The translations under genes were made by a program, and so were the position numbers. Below, one piece after another: positions 51,360 to 62,208 of a stretch of 64,000 nucleotides of DNA. The DNA is from Gymnogyps californianus (taxonomy: Eukaryota > Chordata > Aves > Accipitriformes > Cathartidae), in NCBI RefSeq assembly GCF_018139145.2, contig NC_059475.1, forward strand, positions 5,121,437-5,185,436, written 5' to 3'. Within the stretch, counting starts at the first letter, position 1; every line of letters begins with the position of its first letter. The notes beneath the pieces were generated by a model that saw only the letters and a program-made list of their open reading frames with translations, ran no database searches and was not told the DNA's origin.

Positions 51360-51980
51360 CCAAGGGATATTTTTATGTTGCTGTATAGTTTATTTGTTAT
51401 ATTCAAGTGTCTGGGTCTATATATTTTTGTTTGTTTGTAATGAAAGGAATATCTGCTATATTAATCTTTTACGTTAGCTGAGATGTTATCTTGACATTCC
51501 AGGTAACAAATGGTTCTAATATTCTAATATTTTATTATTTGTATGACTTGTGGTCATATGTATTGGGTTTGCATGGCAAGGTTTTGGTAGTGGGGGGGCT
51601 ACAGGGGTGGCTTCTGTGAGAAGCTGCTAGAAGCTTCCCCCATGTCCGATGGAGCCAATGCCAGCCGGCTCCAAGACGGATCCGCCACTGGCCAAGGGCG
51701 AGCCCATCAGCAACAGTGGCAGTGCCTCTGGGGTAACATATTTAAGGAGAAAAAAAAACCTGCGCAACTGCAGCCGAAGAGGGGAGTGAGAAGATGTGAG
51801 AGAAACAACTCCGCAGACACCAAGGTCAGTGAAGAAGGAGGGGGGAGGAGGTGCTCCAGGCGCCCCAGCAGAGATTCCCCTGCAGCCCGTGGGGAAGACC
51901 CTGGTGAGGCAGGCTGTCCCCCTGCAGCCCATGGAGGTCCACGGGGGAGCAGATCTCCACCTGCAGCCCGTGGAGGACCC

Positions 51981-52290
51981 CACGCTGGAGCAGGGGGATG
52001 CCCGAAGGAGGCTGTGACCCCGTGGGAAGCCCACGCTGGAGCAGGCTCCTGGCAGGACCTGTGGCCCCGTGGAGAGAGGAGCCCAGGCTGGAGCAGGTTT
52101 GCTGGCAGGACTTGTGACCCCGCGGGGGACCCACGCTGGAGCAGTCTGTTCCTGAAGGACTGCACCCCGTGGAAGGGACCCGTGCTGGAGCAGTTCGTAA
52201 AGAACTGCAGCCTGTGGGAAGGACTCATGTTGGAGAAGTTCGTGGAGGACTGTCTCCTGTGGGAGGGACCCCACGCTGGAGCAGGGGAAG
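51981..52290 (+). repeat. Degenerate minisatellite inside LTR copy D, seven units
   Basis: The core CACGCTGGAG (or a close variant), mostly followed by CAG, occurs at 51981, 52032, 52084, 52132, 52181, 52226 and 52272. The spacings are 51, 52, 48, 49, 45 and 46 bases. The last units are 45-46 bp, which gives a loosely 15-residue repeat in the sense frame with pattern F-x-x-D/N-C-x-x-W-E/K-G. The corresponding array is present in copies A and C and is shortened in copy B. Confidence 0.85.
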
Positions 52291-52507
52291 AGTGTGAGGA
52301 GTCCTCCCCCTGAGGAGGAAGGAGCAGCAGAAACAACGTGTGGTGAACTGACCCAAACCCCCATTCCCCGTCCCCCTCTGCCGCTGGAGGGGAGGAGGTA
52401 GAGAATTGGGGAGTAAAGTTAAGCCTGGGAAGAAGAGAGGGGTGGGGGGAAGGTGTGTTTTTAAGATTTGGTTTTATTTCTCATTACCCTACTCTGATTT
52501 GACTAGT

Positions 52508-52513
52508 AATAAA
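52508..52513 (+). terminator. Polyadenylation signal in LTR copy D
   Basis: AATAAA lies about 185 bases before the LTR 3' end, the same relative position as in copies A and C. Because this LTR is in the NELL1 sense direction, it is a potential premature polyadenylation site in the intron. Confidence 0.5.
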
Positions 52514-55500
52514 TTAAACTAATTTCCCCAAGTCGAGTCTGTTTTGCCCATGATGGTAATTGCTGAGTGCTCTCCCTGTCCTTATCTCGACCCATGAGCT
52601 TTTTGTTATGTTTTCTCTCCCCTGTCCAGTTGAGGAGGGGGAGTGATAGAGCGGCTTTGGTGGGCACCTGGCATCCGGCCAGGGTCAACCCACCACATCG
52701 TAAAATATCTCTTTCATAGTCTTCTGACTTGGTGAGGGACATTGTATTTTTTTTAAGTCACAGAAAATTGTGTTAGTTTTTCCCCCTCTTTGGTCCCCAA
52801 ATCTTGCACTTAGAAATTAGGTGGTATTATATTGCTTATCCTCTCTGGGATTATGCTTGCTACTCTAGGTTCCTACAATTTGAATTTCTCCACTCAAATT
52901 CCACTGATCTCACCCTGACCAGTGTCTATATGCCAGCTGGACATGTGAGGTATTAGTTAAGGATGTGGTTTTATTTAGACAAGAGAAAGGCATGATATAG
53001 CTAGTTGTAGTCTAATTTGCATTTGGATTCATGCAAAACAATGTAATCGAGGTAATTTCTGTTGATCAAACTTTATAGTGCACATAAGATCCAAATGCAG
53101 ATTCTAAAATCTTTATTCTCTTGCCACAGACATTAAGAAAAATACCTTTAGATAGTGTCTTGGCATGCCATTTTTCTTTGTGTTCCAGTTCTTGTTCTGG
53201 ATGCTGTTGGATTAATATATTGTGAAGACCTGCTATAGAACTTATTATAGAGCTTACAAAAATAGCTGCTATGTTTTATTATTCCTCAGTTACCCTAGCA
53301 GTGAACTGAAAATACATGGGATATTTAAAGAAATGAATGGATGTGTTTTCATTAAGTCAGTGGCTTTGCATCTTCCTTTTCTTATGGAGCAATAGATTTG
53401 ACTCCTTCACTATGTCTTCCTTGCTGAAAAGCAGGCAATGAAAAATCTAAAAAGAAAATGACAGTAAGTGCTTTGGAAGGGAAGGGAAGGAAACGACAGG
53501 AAACTTAGAAGGAGATTGATGGCTTACCTAGACCTCCAGTGATAAAGAAGCAATTAACAGAAGGAGAAACTCCAAACAAAATTATACCATCTCCTTTAGA
53601 TTCAGGTACCCTGCCAAAGTGTTGGATAGTAACCTGTGTTCAATCTTTTAAAAAGCTGTTAACAATTGTCTTGAAATTAGAGATGAGTGCTCCTTGTAGC
53701 AGTATGGGGTGAACTGACTGAATATATATTAAAAATTGAATTTTTGATGTGGTGAGGACTAATAAACATAGCTTTCATAGAACCATTTTAAAGCAAAATG
53801 GCTCTTTAGTGCATCAGAATTTAGTGATCGAGACAGTCAAGCTCTACATGAGAGACACCCTCTGCCACAGTTGAGCTGAATTTTCAAAAGGCCCTTCACA
53901 GAACAAGGCTGTATAAACTCTGTGAAGTTTAAGAAAATGCAGGAGTATAAGGGCACCGTTCAGATGAATGCTTACATGAGCTGTACCAGTTGGAGCATCT
54001 TTGCAAGCATCCTTCTCCCAAACATGTTCTATGAGCCCCCATGTGTCCCCATTCCCATGTCACTAGCTGTGTGTGGCAACCAGTGGAGCCAGCCAGCCGT
54101 TGTCTGGCCTGGAGTAACTTCCAGTGCAAAGTGAAGGGGGAAGTAAAGTGAGAGTCCTTGTGTTTCCCTGGGGCTGGGCTTGCTGCATGCCCTGCTCCTT
54201 AGGGAGCCTCTCAGCAAAGACAACGCTCCTGGAGTTGCGCCTTACACTACTTGGGCGCTGTCACACAGTGGCATAACTTTGTGAAGGAGAACTTGTCTTT
54301 TGGTGGTAAAGAGATGCACGTCAAAAGGGTATGGTGCATTTCCCCAGGTTGAATGTAACTATGCAAATAGAGTGATGCTCGTATGGTTTGTTTCCGTCGT
54401 GTGCCTGGAAGATGCAGAGCTCAGTGCAGGGGGTGAAGGCAGTATTCACAGGCAAAAAGGAGATGCCTGTCTTTCCTAGGTAGAGAAGAGCATGCTGTGA
54501 GGAATATAGGCTATTCTAGTTAAACAGGTAAAAAATGTTAGGTCCTCTCTTTGCCTTCTGCTTAGCACCTGCAAATCACTGGGGGAAAGGGAGGATTGTT
54601 TGTTCCTGTTCTCTTTGTTTGTTTCGGCTGCTGCTACACACAGAGTGTTAGATGTTTATTCATCCATAAGTTCTAATTATGTACTGCAGGAGGAACAGAA
54701 AGAGACAGGTAAACTAAGCTGTAGCAAACTCCGAAGCTCTAAATATAAAAGCCCTGTATTCCCTCTGAAAATCCTACAGCCCGCAACCTACATAGCCGAA
54801 TTTTGTGCAAAAGCCTTGCTCAAACTGAGGCGTTGGAATTCGTGCCCTGCTGGAGGCCATGTTGCTTTGGCCCTTTCTTGAAGTGTTCAGTCCCTGACTT
54901 AGCGTTCATCCAGTTTATCACTAGGGACATCTCCCACACCTTCTGTGCAGTCGTGTCTGCTTCAGTTTCCTCTTGGATTCTGAGGACCCATGCAATGGGA
55001 TTTAAATTTGTTTCAAGGGCAGAATCACCACTGAATGTATTAAAGAAAACAGAGAACTACAAAGCACTCAAAAATGTGAGCAAATATTTATATTTGAGCA
55101 AATAGGTATATACCGATGAAATTTCCATTTTGCAACTAAGAAGTTTCCATATATGAAGCATTTCTTGTGATGTGAGCTGTACAGAAAAGACAGTTGCTTT
55201 AAAATACCTACTTCATGATGAATTAACTACAAAAACGTCTCATTTTACTATGGCTAATTAAAAAACCCCAACAAGTCTGCTTTGAGTGCGGTGCAGTAAT
55301 GCTAATTTTATAACCTAGTTTGTCAGGGCATTCTGGCCCCCTTTTTTGGTTCTTCTAGGCAGATGCCTACATCAGTGACAAACAGAATAATTCTAAGAAG
55401 AAATACCAGAATAGGTAGTGGACTAACTAAACATTAAATAAAAACTACCTCAGTCTGTCCAACTACAGGCAGTATTTAGGGGACATTGCTGAGTTTAATA

Positions 55501-58500
55501 AGCTCTTTGCTACCTTACTTTTTCTTAATAATAGCCTGCTCTGGACTGGAGAATCAACCATGAATATTTAAATTTGCTGATAACCTAGAAATATAACTTG
55601 AGATGTGCAGAGCAGACGCAGAGAGGTACTTAGATTTTTTTGAGACAGAAATCCTCTTGGCTTCAGTGGGAATTTCACCTGAGTGGAAGCCTTAGGATCT
55701 GGTGCAATTGAATTAGGTGAAATGAAAAATAAATGGCTCTAGTGAAATAAAAGAGCATTTAGAGTGAGGTTTTTATGTGGAACAAGCTGTGTTAGTTACA
55801 GTTACCAATGATAAATATGCCATTTTTAACTCATTGATCTATGGTACAAATCTAACTAGCTAATCTAGGAGTAAGATCCTATTCAAACTGGGTAGAGAAT
55901 TCAGTCTCCCTAGAAAATTTGTACAGCTCCGAGAATTTTACTATATAGAGCCACGTTTCTGCTGAATTTTAATACAGTGAATGCTAACATATTTCATGAG
56001 TGATCTCATTGAAGTTAATCAAGGTGTAGTGAGAGAAAATGTGCCTCAGTCATCAGAACTACCATCAGAAAAGAATTTCTTTTGAGAAATAATGTCACAA
56101 GCGAAAGGAATGGAGTAAAACAACACGCTGATGTTGTAGAGGTTATAGTGTATTTAATTCTGACAAAAAGTCAGTTTTCCTGCATTTTTTCTTTTTTAAT
56201 TTAAGACTTTTTTTTTCCCCTTGAAAAATTATGTTATGAGAAGAACACTTTAAGCTGATGGAAGTGATGCAACAGGAAAAAAAAGTAAGCGTAACCAGCA
56301 AGATCTTTTCCCATGTTGATAGGAATTCATCACTAAAAAGGCAATAGCCACCTCCACTTGCTTTCATTGGGCTGACATTCAGAGGAAGAGATCATGTCCC
56401 CATGCATATAATCCTTGGAAGGTGAATAAAATGGCATAAATCACTTTCTTACATGACTTATGTAGATTGCAGCTTATGTACAATGAGTGTAACTAATCCA
56501 ATTATTTTCCTTTAGGAGTCAGGGTGAAAATGTGAGTTAAACCCTTGTTGAAGGGAGTGTGATCCTTTATTAACTGAGGTAGCCTCTGTAACATCTACAA
56601 TTCTGTTGAATTTCAGTCCTTCTGAGTATCTGGTTTTGTAAGAGTAACACCCATGGTTTTCAACAGTCTGTTCCAGGAAGATTGAAGAATTGGGTTGTTG
56701 TTGTACAACACTACAGCGAAGAAAAGCCTACAACAGAAGGAGGTGGCTCTTTGCAAAATCTGCTGAATTAAAATCAGTGTGTGGACTCAAGAAAACAAGT
56801 TTTTGTTTAGGATTGTACTCGTGTATGTACAGAGAAGAAATGAAATAGGAAGTTTTGCTGATACGGAACCTTACAAATTTTCTTTTCCCCTTCCAAGGCT
56901 TTTTCCGTATCAGGTGAAACGTTTTTATTGTCCGTAGTCTGTTTGATAGTGATGTGCTTGTTCTGCTGCAGAAAGTACATGGTGTACCCAAAGACTCCCC
57001 TTCACAGTGGACTTTCTTCTAGATAATCCAGCATATTGTGCCTGGTGAAATACCAAAACATCAATAGAGTAATACCTGTTGGGTGTGAAAAAGGCCTATG
57101 AATCTGTCTCCTAGAAAGTGTGGCATTAAAGCCTATTCCAGAGTCAGAGCTCACTAACTCGCTGTGCAGATTCCTGTTGCTTTTGTTAGGCTTTTGTTCG
57201 TGCCTGTAGTCCCCAGAGAAAGAATATGTAAGGTGTTAAAATAATACTGTGCTTAATGTAAGGTACATATGAAGCATAAAAGTAACTTGGATTGTCCTGG
57301 TTGAATGTTTTCTTTGCTATGTCCCTTATGATTGAAGTATCTTTAAAATAACAGTCATATTCAACCTCAAGGAACTATGTGTCAAAGTTATTTTCAAACT
57401 TGTTATAATGTTATGATAAAAATCTCTTCAGTCTTTCACATTTGCAGAAATAGAGTTCTTCCTAAATACATCAATCATTTTTTTGCTTTTAAGAAGAGAA
57501 CCTCTGATTTAGCAACTCAGGCAGTTCAATAGCTGGAGTTTTCTACTACTTAAGCTGTGTAACATCTGAATTATTTCTTTCAACATGTAATATCTACTAA
57601 GTAGATCAGTCATTTCAGAGACAAACATAGATGGTGGAGTTTTTATGTGAAAGAGTAAAATCCCCTTTCTTATTTGATTTTTTTCTGAAGATACATTCTC
57701 TGTATGCTGGCAATCTAATCTTTGGAATGGTACTCATTTATCTTTTGAATGAGACATGAAATGAAAGCCCTAAACACTTCTGGTCATTAAAGATCCAGTT
57801 GAACCTGTATCCTCTTTCAGCTCAGGTAATTACATTCTGCCTTCTTTAGCAATGTCGGTCAGAGAAAAATTACTCATTTGAAATAGCTGTCTGGCTAGCA
57901 TGGAGTGGCACCCATGCCTTAACTTCATAGATGGCTATGTTTCTGTGATAGGTTACAGATCCTTACAGCTTTTGATGGCAATTACATGGTTTTAAATGTG
58001 AATGACTCTTAGGTGGAGTACCACCACGTAGGTGTGTGAGGGTGAGCTCAACTCATCCACTATCCTTCTCATGGCACTGTCTTGGACGTAGTGATATCTC
58101 TGATCTGGACGGCACAGTTCACCAGGGCCAGTTATAGGTTCTTGCACACCTACCGCATCTTCTTATTGTAAGCTGGTAGGCAGTGGGGCTCTTTGAGCTC
58201 AGGGAAGTGGAGGGGCACTCAAACTGATTAGGATCCCATGCATCCCCCTCACATGTGCTGCAGCCACCCAGCTTCTTTATAATAGCCTACTGCTTTATTG
58301 CCAACTTCAGCTGTAGGTACTCCTCAGTTTAAGAGAGATTAAATAGATTGTTCTATCATTTCCAAGATAGTATTTTCAGAAGTAGCCAGGATGGGTCTGT
58401 CCTTCTTTTTGCAGTTGAGCCACTGGCCTTGAAAACCAATGCAAGTTTTCAGGCTCAGAAGTGAAATAGCTTTGTAGCCATGAGGAGAAGGTTCATTCTT

Positions 58501-60542
58501 TTCTTGAGTGTTACCGAAATATTGAAACTGGTCTGCTGTTGATCAGTCAGACGGTATGGCCAGTACATGTGTTTTACTTGCTTACATGACCACTTATGAA
58601 GACTGAAGTCCAATGAAGAGATGTTTTTGAAGATCTCATAGGTTCCCATTTGATGCTTTGGAGCACAGGTGGTACTACAGTATGGGAGAGATGTTTAGCT
58701 ATCGGTAATGGTTTATACAAGGAAAAAATTCTCTCTGGCGATTCTGTGTGATTACGTTTCCTAGAAAGAGACTGAGTTGTTTCTCTCTTTTTGTTTTGTT
58801 TGTTTGGTTTTTTTCTCTTTACCATAGACTGAGTAAAGAATGTCCCATGAACTGTGTCAGCCCCTGCAGAAAATGAGTTTAGTAGTGTGACTGGACAGTT
58901 TTTTTTCTGCCAAATACTCATTCTGTCCCTTTCTACAACAGCTGTCCTGTCCACCTCTTGTGACAGCCCTAGCTCTGGAAAGCCTATCAGTCTGTCCAAA
59001 ATGAATTAAACACAGGGGGAAAACCCCCCTGCATACCACAAAGGATTTTTGTTTTGTGTCTGTTACAACCCAGGCAGATTGTGAATCCTACAGTTAATGG
59101 AAGCTGCTTTTTGGGATGGGACTTTCATTGCCTGCTAAAGCCTATCCTTCTGTCCCCCACCTTTAATTGTTTTGTTTCTTACCCTTGGAATGTCCCAACA
59201 CAGAGTTTTTCAATTCTTTCTGTTAACTGTGTGTAGAAAGTAGAGATTTAATTCATACCTCAGAAATTCCATTTTCTCACCTGAAATCTGTTTCTCCTTC
59301 AACTTTTATAGAGTTCACAGCTGATGCAGTTTGTGAGATGTGTGTGCTGATAGCAATAACAACTCCCTCAGTGGTCCCATTAATCATTTATAGGCTAGGG
59401 AGTCACATACAGTATGATAATGCCTAGCTATTCCTAAGGCCTCCCTTTTGAGGTGACTGAGTCATATGTTTCTTTTTGAAGAGAGCTTTGATTTTTTTTT
59501 TTTCCCCTTATCTCCCCTCCCTCCATCTTTTCTCAGCAGGCTTTATTAGGTGTATTCATTACTGAATAAACTGAAAGTAAGTTGCATGGTGGTAGGTCAC
59601 TGAAGATACAGGATCTGATCAATAATCACCAGAATTTCCTGATACCTAACGTCTGTCTCACCGATTTGACTGTGGGGGATTTTTTCAGATCCCCCCATGA
59701 TGTATAGTTTACAAATGTAAAAAGAATTAAATACAAAATTACACAAGAAGGAGGTAGTCCACTACTCGCTTGTCCAGCCGCTACAAAAATTCGTATCTCT
59801 GTTAAAGTTGTAGGTTGTCCTAGTACTAGTAACAGTTTCCTTACTGGGTGTTAAATAAATTAACTGGTGTGTTAAATCCATTATTATATCTTCTTGCTAC
59901 AATCAGCAAAATGAAATTGGTCACTTATTAGTCCATTTGCTGTATAGTTTCAACAGTGAACTGATTCACTGTAAAAATAAATTGCAATAGCTCCTTTGGA
60001 GGAAATTCTTCTAGGGAGAAGGAACATCCAAAATGGGAAATGTAATATAGTTGACATTGCTACTCTGTTGACTCTTGTGGAAAAGTGGAAGACACCTCAC
60101 CTCATTGCATTTAATGTGGTTTTTCATGAATGCTAAATTCAATCTAGCTGAAGAAACTTTATATATAGTATATTCACATTTCTAGATTTCGTGTTTCACT
60201 CTTCTTTACTGTATATTAAGCACCAGACTTAAAGGGCATAGACAGTTTTTCTAAGCCAAATTGAGAAATAAAATTAGGGAAGAAGTTTTTGTCAATCAAA
60301 GCTAAAAATGACAAATTTCATAAACTGCCTGTATGAGCGACAACAAATTTCAGTTTCCCACTGAAGGAAAGAGTATTTTTGAGACATGAAGAAAAGGGTC
60401 CAACCAAACCAGGAAGTAACGCCTTTTTTTTTTTTTCTTCTTTTCCCCATTAGAATACATCACTTTTGAATATAAATCAAACATGATACCTAAGCTGAAG
60501 GGCTAACCATATCTGAACCACAATGTAAAACCCAAAATACTT

Positions 60543-60581
60543 TGTGAACGTATAAAGCCTTACAGGCTTTATACGTTCACA
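60543..60581. repeat. Perfect hairpin: 18-nt arms, 3-nt loop
   Basis: Left arm TGTGAACGTATAAAGCCT (60543-60560) and right arm AGGCTTTATACGTTCACA (60564-60581) are exact reverse complements with loop TAC. There are no target duplications or transposon ends beyond the arms, and pairing stops sharply on both sides. Confidence 0.95.
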
Positions 60582-61008
60582 TAGGCTTTCTCGTTTCCAT
60601 AACCTTTTCGTTTATACTGTCAGTTGTGTTGAAACAGGCTGCGAATCTTGACCTATTAAATTTGGTGAAAAGGGATTTTATAAAAACTTAATTGATCTGA
60701 CAGAGTCGTAAAAGGCTTTGTCAGTCTTTACCCCACTGAGTTGTCTTACACTATGAGTAGTCATATTGATTTCAATTGTCTAGTAATGAAGTAAAGTACA
60801 GCTCAACGTAAGAGCAGGTGGCTGAAAATGCTAGCCAAGGATAAATTAATCTAAAAAGCATAATTAATAGAAGGAATATAAAGTGGTAATATGTATTCAT
60901 AACAACATTTTGAAAGTAACATTTTATTCAGAATATATGAGTCTTTTATCTGACATTATAAACATCAAGATTTATAAATATTGGGGTATATTGTAAGGTT
61001 GTGGTTTG

Positions 61009-61010
<2 letters not shown>

Positions 61011-61043
<33 letters not shown>
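61011..61043. repeat. T33 homopolymer
   Basis: Thirty-three consecutive T bases. The right flank, read as the minus strand, has no AATAAA close to the run, so it does not look like the tail of a processed retrocopy. Confidence 0.9.
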
Positions 61044-61044
<1 letters not shown>

Positions 61045-62192
61045 AACAATTTGTGTAACACTTAAGAATTATACTTGGCTCCTTCCCCAGGTCAGTAGAT
61101 GGTTCTAAATTTCTGGACTCAGGATGAAGCTATTGTTTGATCCTCAAAGTTCAAATTGTTCTAATGAATGAATAAGCACTGGCTGGAACTAGGAGGCACT
61201 GAATACCTTTTTTTCATGGCTCTGAAGATTTTGGCTGGATGAATTTTAATCTTTACAAGAGAAAAAATTGTATTAGAGTACAGTGTTGTAAAGTGTTTAA
61301 GGTGGAGATGTAAAGAGGGAACAAATGCCCTGTAATGTTGGCATTCTGACATATCAAATCATGCGCACACGGAAAATAAGTTATGCTTGTTGAGGAATGT
61401 AAGCAGAGAAGCAGAACCTAAGAATGGAGGGTCTAATTCCAGTCTTTCTGTCTTGTGTATATCATATATGTTGGCACATTATGTGAATATTTGTACTGTT
61501 TGGGCATGCTGCCACAAGTAGGGTGGCAGAAGCTTACTTAGAGCATCTTTTCTCTAGATTACGTAGAAAAGCATACCATATTTAAATATTTTTGGAGTGT
61601 TATTAGTTTATTTTTACAGCATAGAAGAAGGCAGAAAAAAAACCCCTTGACATTCCTGAAAGTTGATTGAGGAGTTAGTGTAGAACGTGTTTTATAAAGT
61701 GCATTGCATCAGATACGACTATATAGTCTGTTTATAATCCCATTTAGAAACTATAAACAAGAAAAATGATATTGACAAGTTATATATTTCAAGCAGACTT
61801 TAGCAGTAGATTCCAATTTTGAGCAGGGCGGCCATAACGATGTAACTTGATTGTCATGTTGTTAATTTCAAACAGCATCTTGTTTGTTGTACCATATAAA
61901 ATAGTACTACTATGAGGGACCATGGCAATTTATGGACATAGAGATTATTTCCTCTCTAGAAACAACTGTTAATGAATTTGTTATATAAAAAGGGTGGAGA
62001 TTATAGTTGTTTATTGATCTTAATAATCAGCTATTTTATGAAATTCCCTGCAGCTGTTCTCCTAAGACACCAGGGACACACATTGTAAGGCAAGGGATGA
62101 ACAAAGTCCTGGTGTAAAGTCATCACAAGTCTTGGGTTCCCTTCCATGAGTAAAGATCCTGAGAATTTGGCAAGGTCATCTTCAAGGACACA

Positions 62193-62208
62193 GCTGTCTT
62201 AAGACAGC
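62193..62208. repeat. Perfect 16-nt palindrome
   Basis: GCTGTCTTAAGACAGC equals its own reverse complement, with no loop. Short perfect palindromes of this size are uncommon but can occur by chance in tens of kilobases. Confidence 0.9.

Larger units (their letters stand above)
45756..51558. other. NELL1 downstream intron, first part
   Basis: About 5.8 kb of intron with no further exon. It contains a possible degenerate CR1 end at 46169-46230, an A15 run near 49227-49241, GTTT-type repeats near 48841 and a TTTTG microsatellite at 51337-51359. A frame at 49453-49887 is open for 144 codons without recognisable content. Bases 51554-51558 (TCATA) are the left target duplication of LTR copy D. Confidence 0.6.
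51559..52697 (+). mobile_element. Solo LTR copy D (sense orientation)
   Basis: A 1139-bp copy of the family at 4086, here on the plus strand. It starts TGTATTGGGTTTG and ends CAACCCACCACA. The flanks are TCATA (51554-51558) and TCGTA (52698-52702), a 5-bp duplication with one G/A difference of the kind CpG decay produces. In order it has a GC-rich 5' part, a possible TATA-like ATATTTAA at 51738-51745, an A-rich stretch, the minisatellite (about 51980-52290), a purine-rich G/A tract, AATAAA at 52508-52513 and a 3' pyrimidine-rich end. Long frames are open on both strands (51642-52313 sense, 51627-52364 antisense). No retroviral coding region is attached. This is the only family copy in the window in the same direction as NELL1. 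Confidence 0.88.

Noticed and set aside
58020..58310. GC-richer stretch suspected to be a broken retrocopy on the minus strand
   Set aside because: Translation in all minus frames gave no family I could name; left as unique intron.
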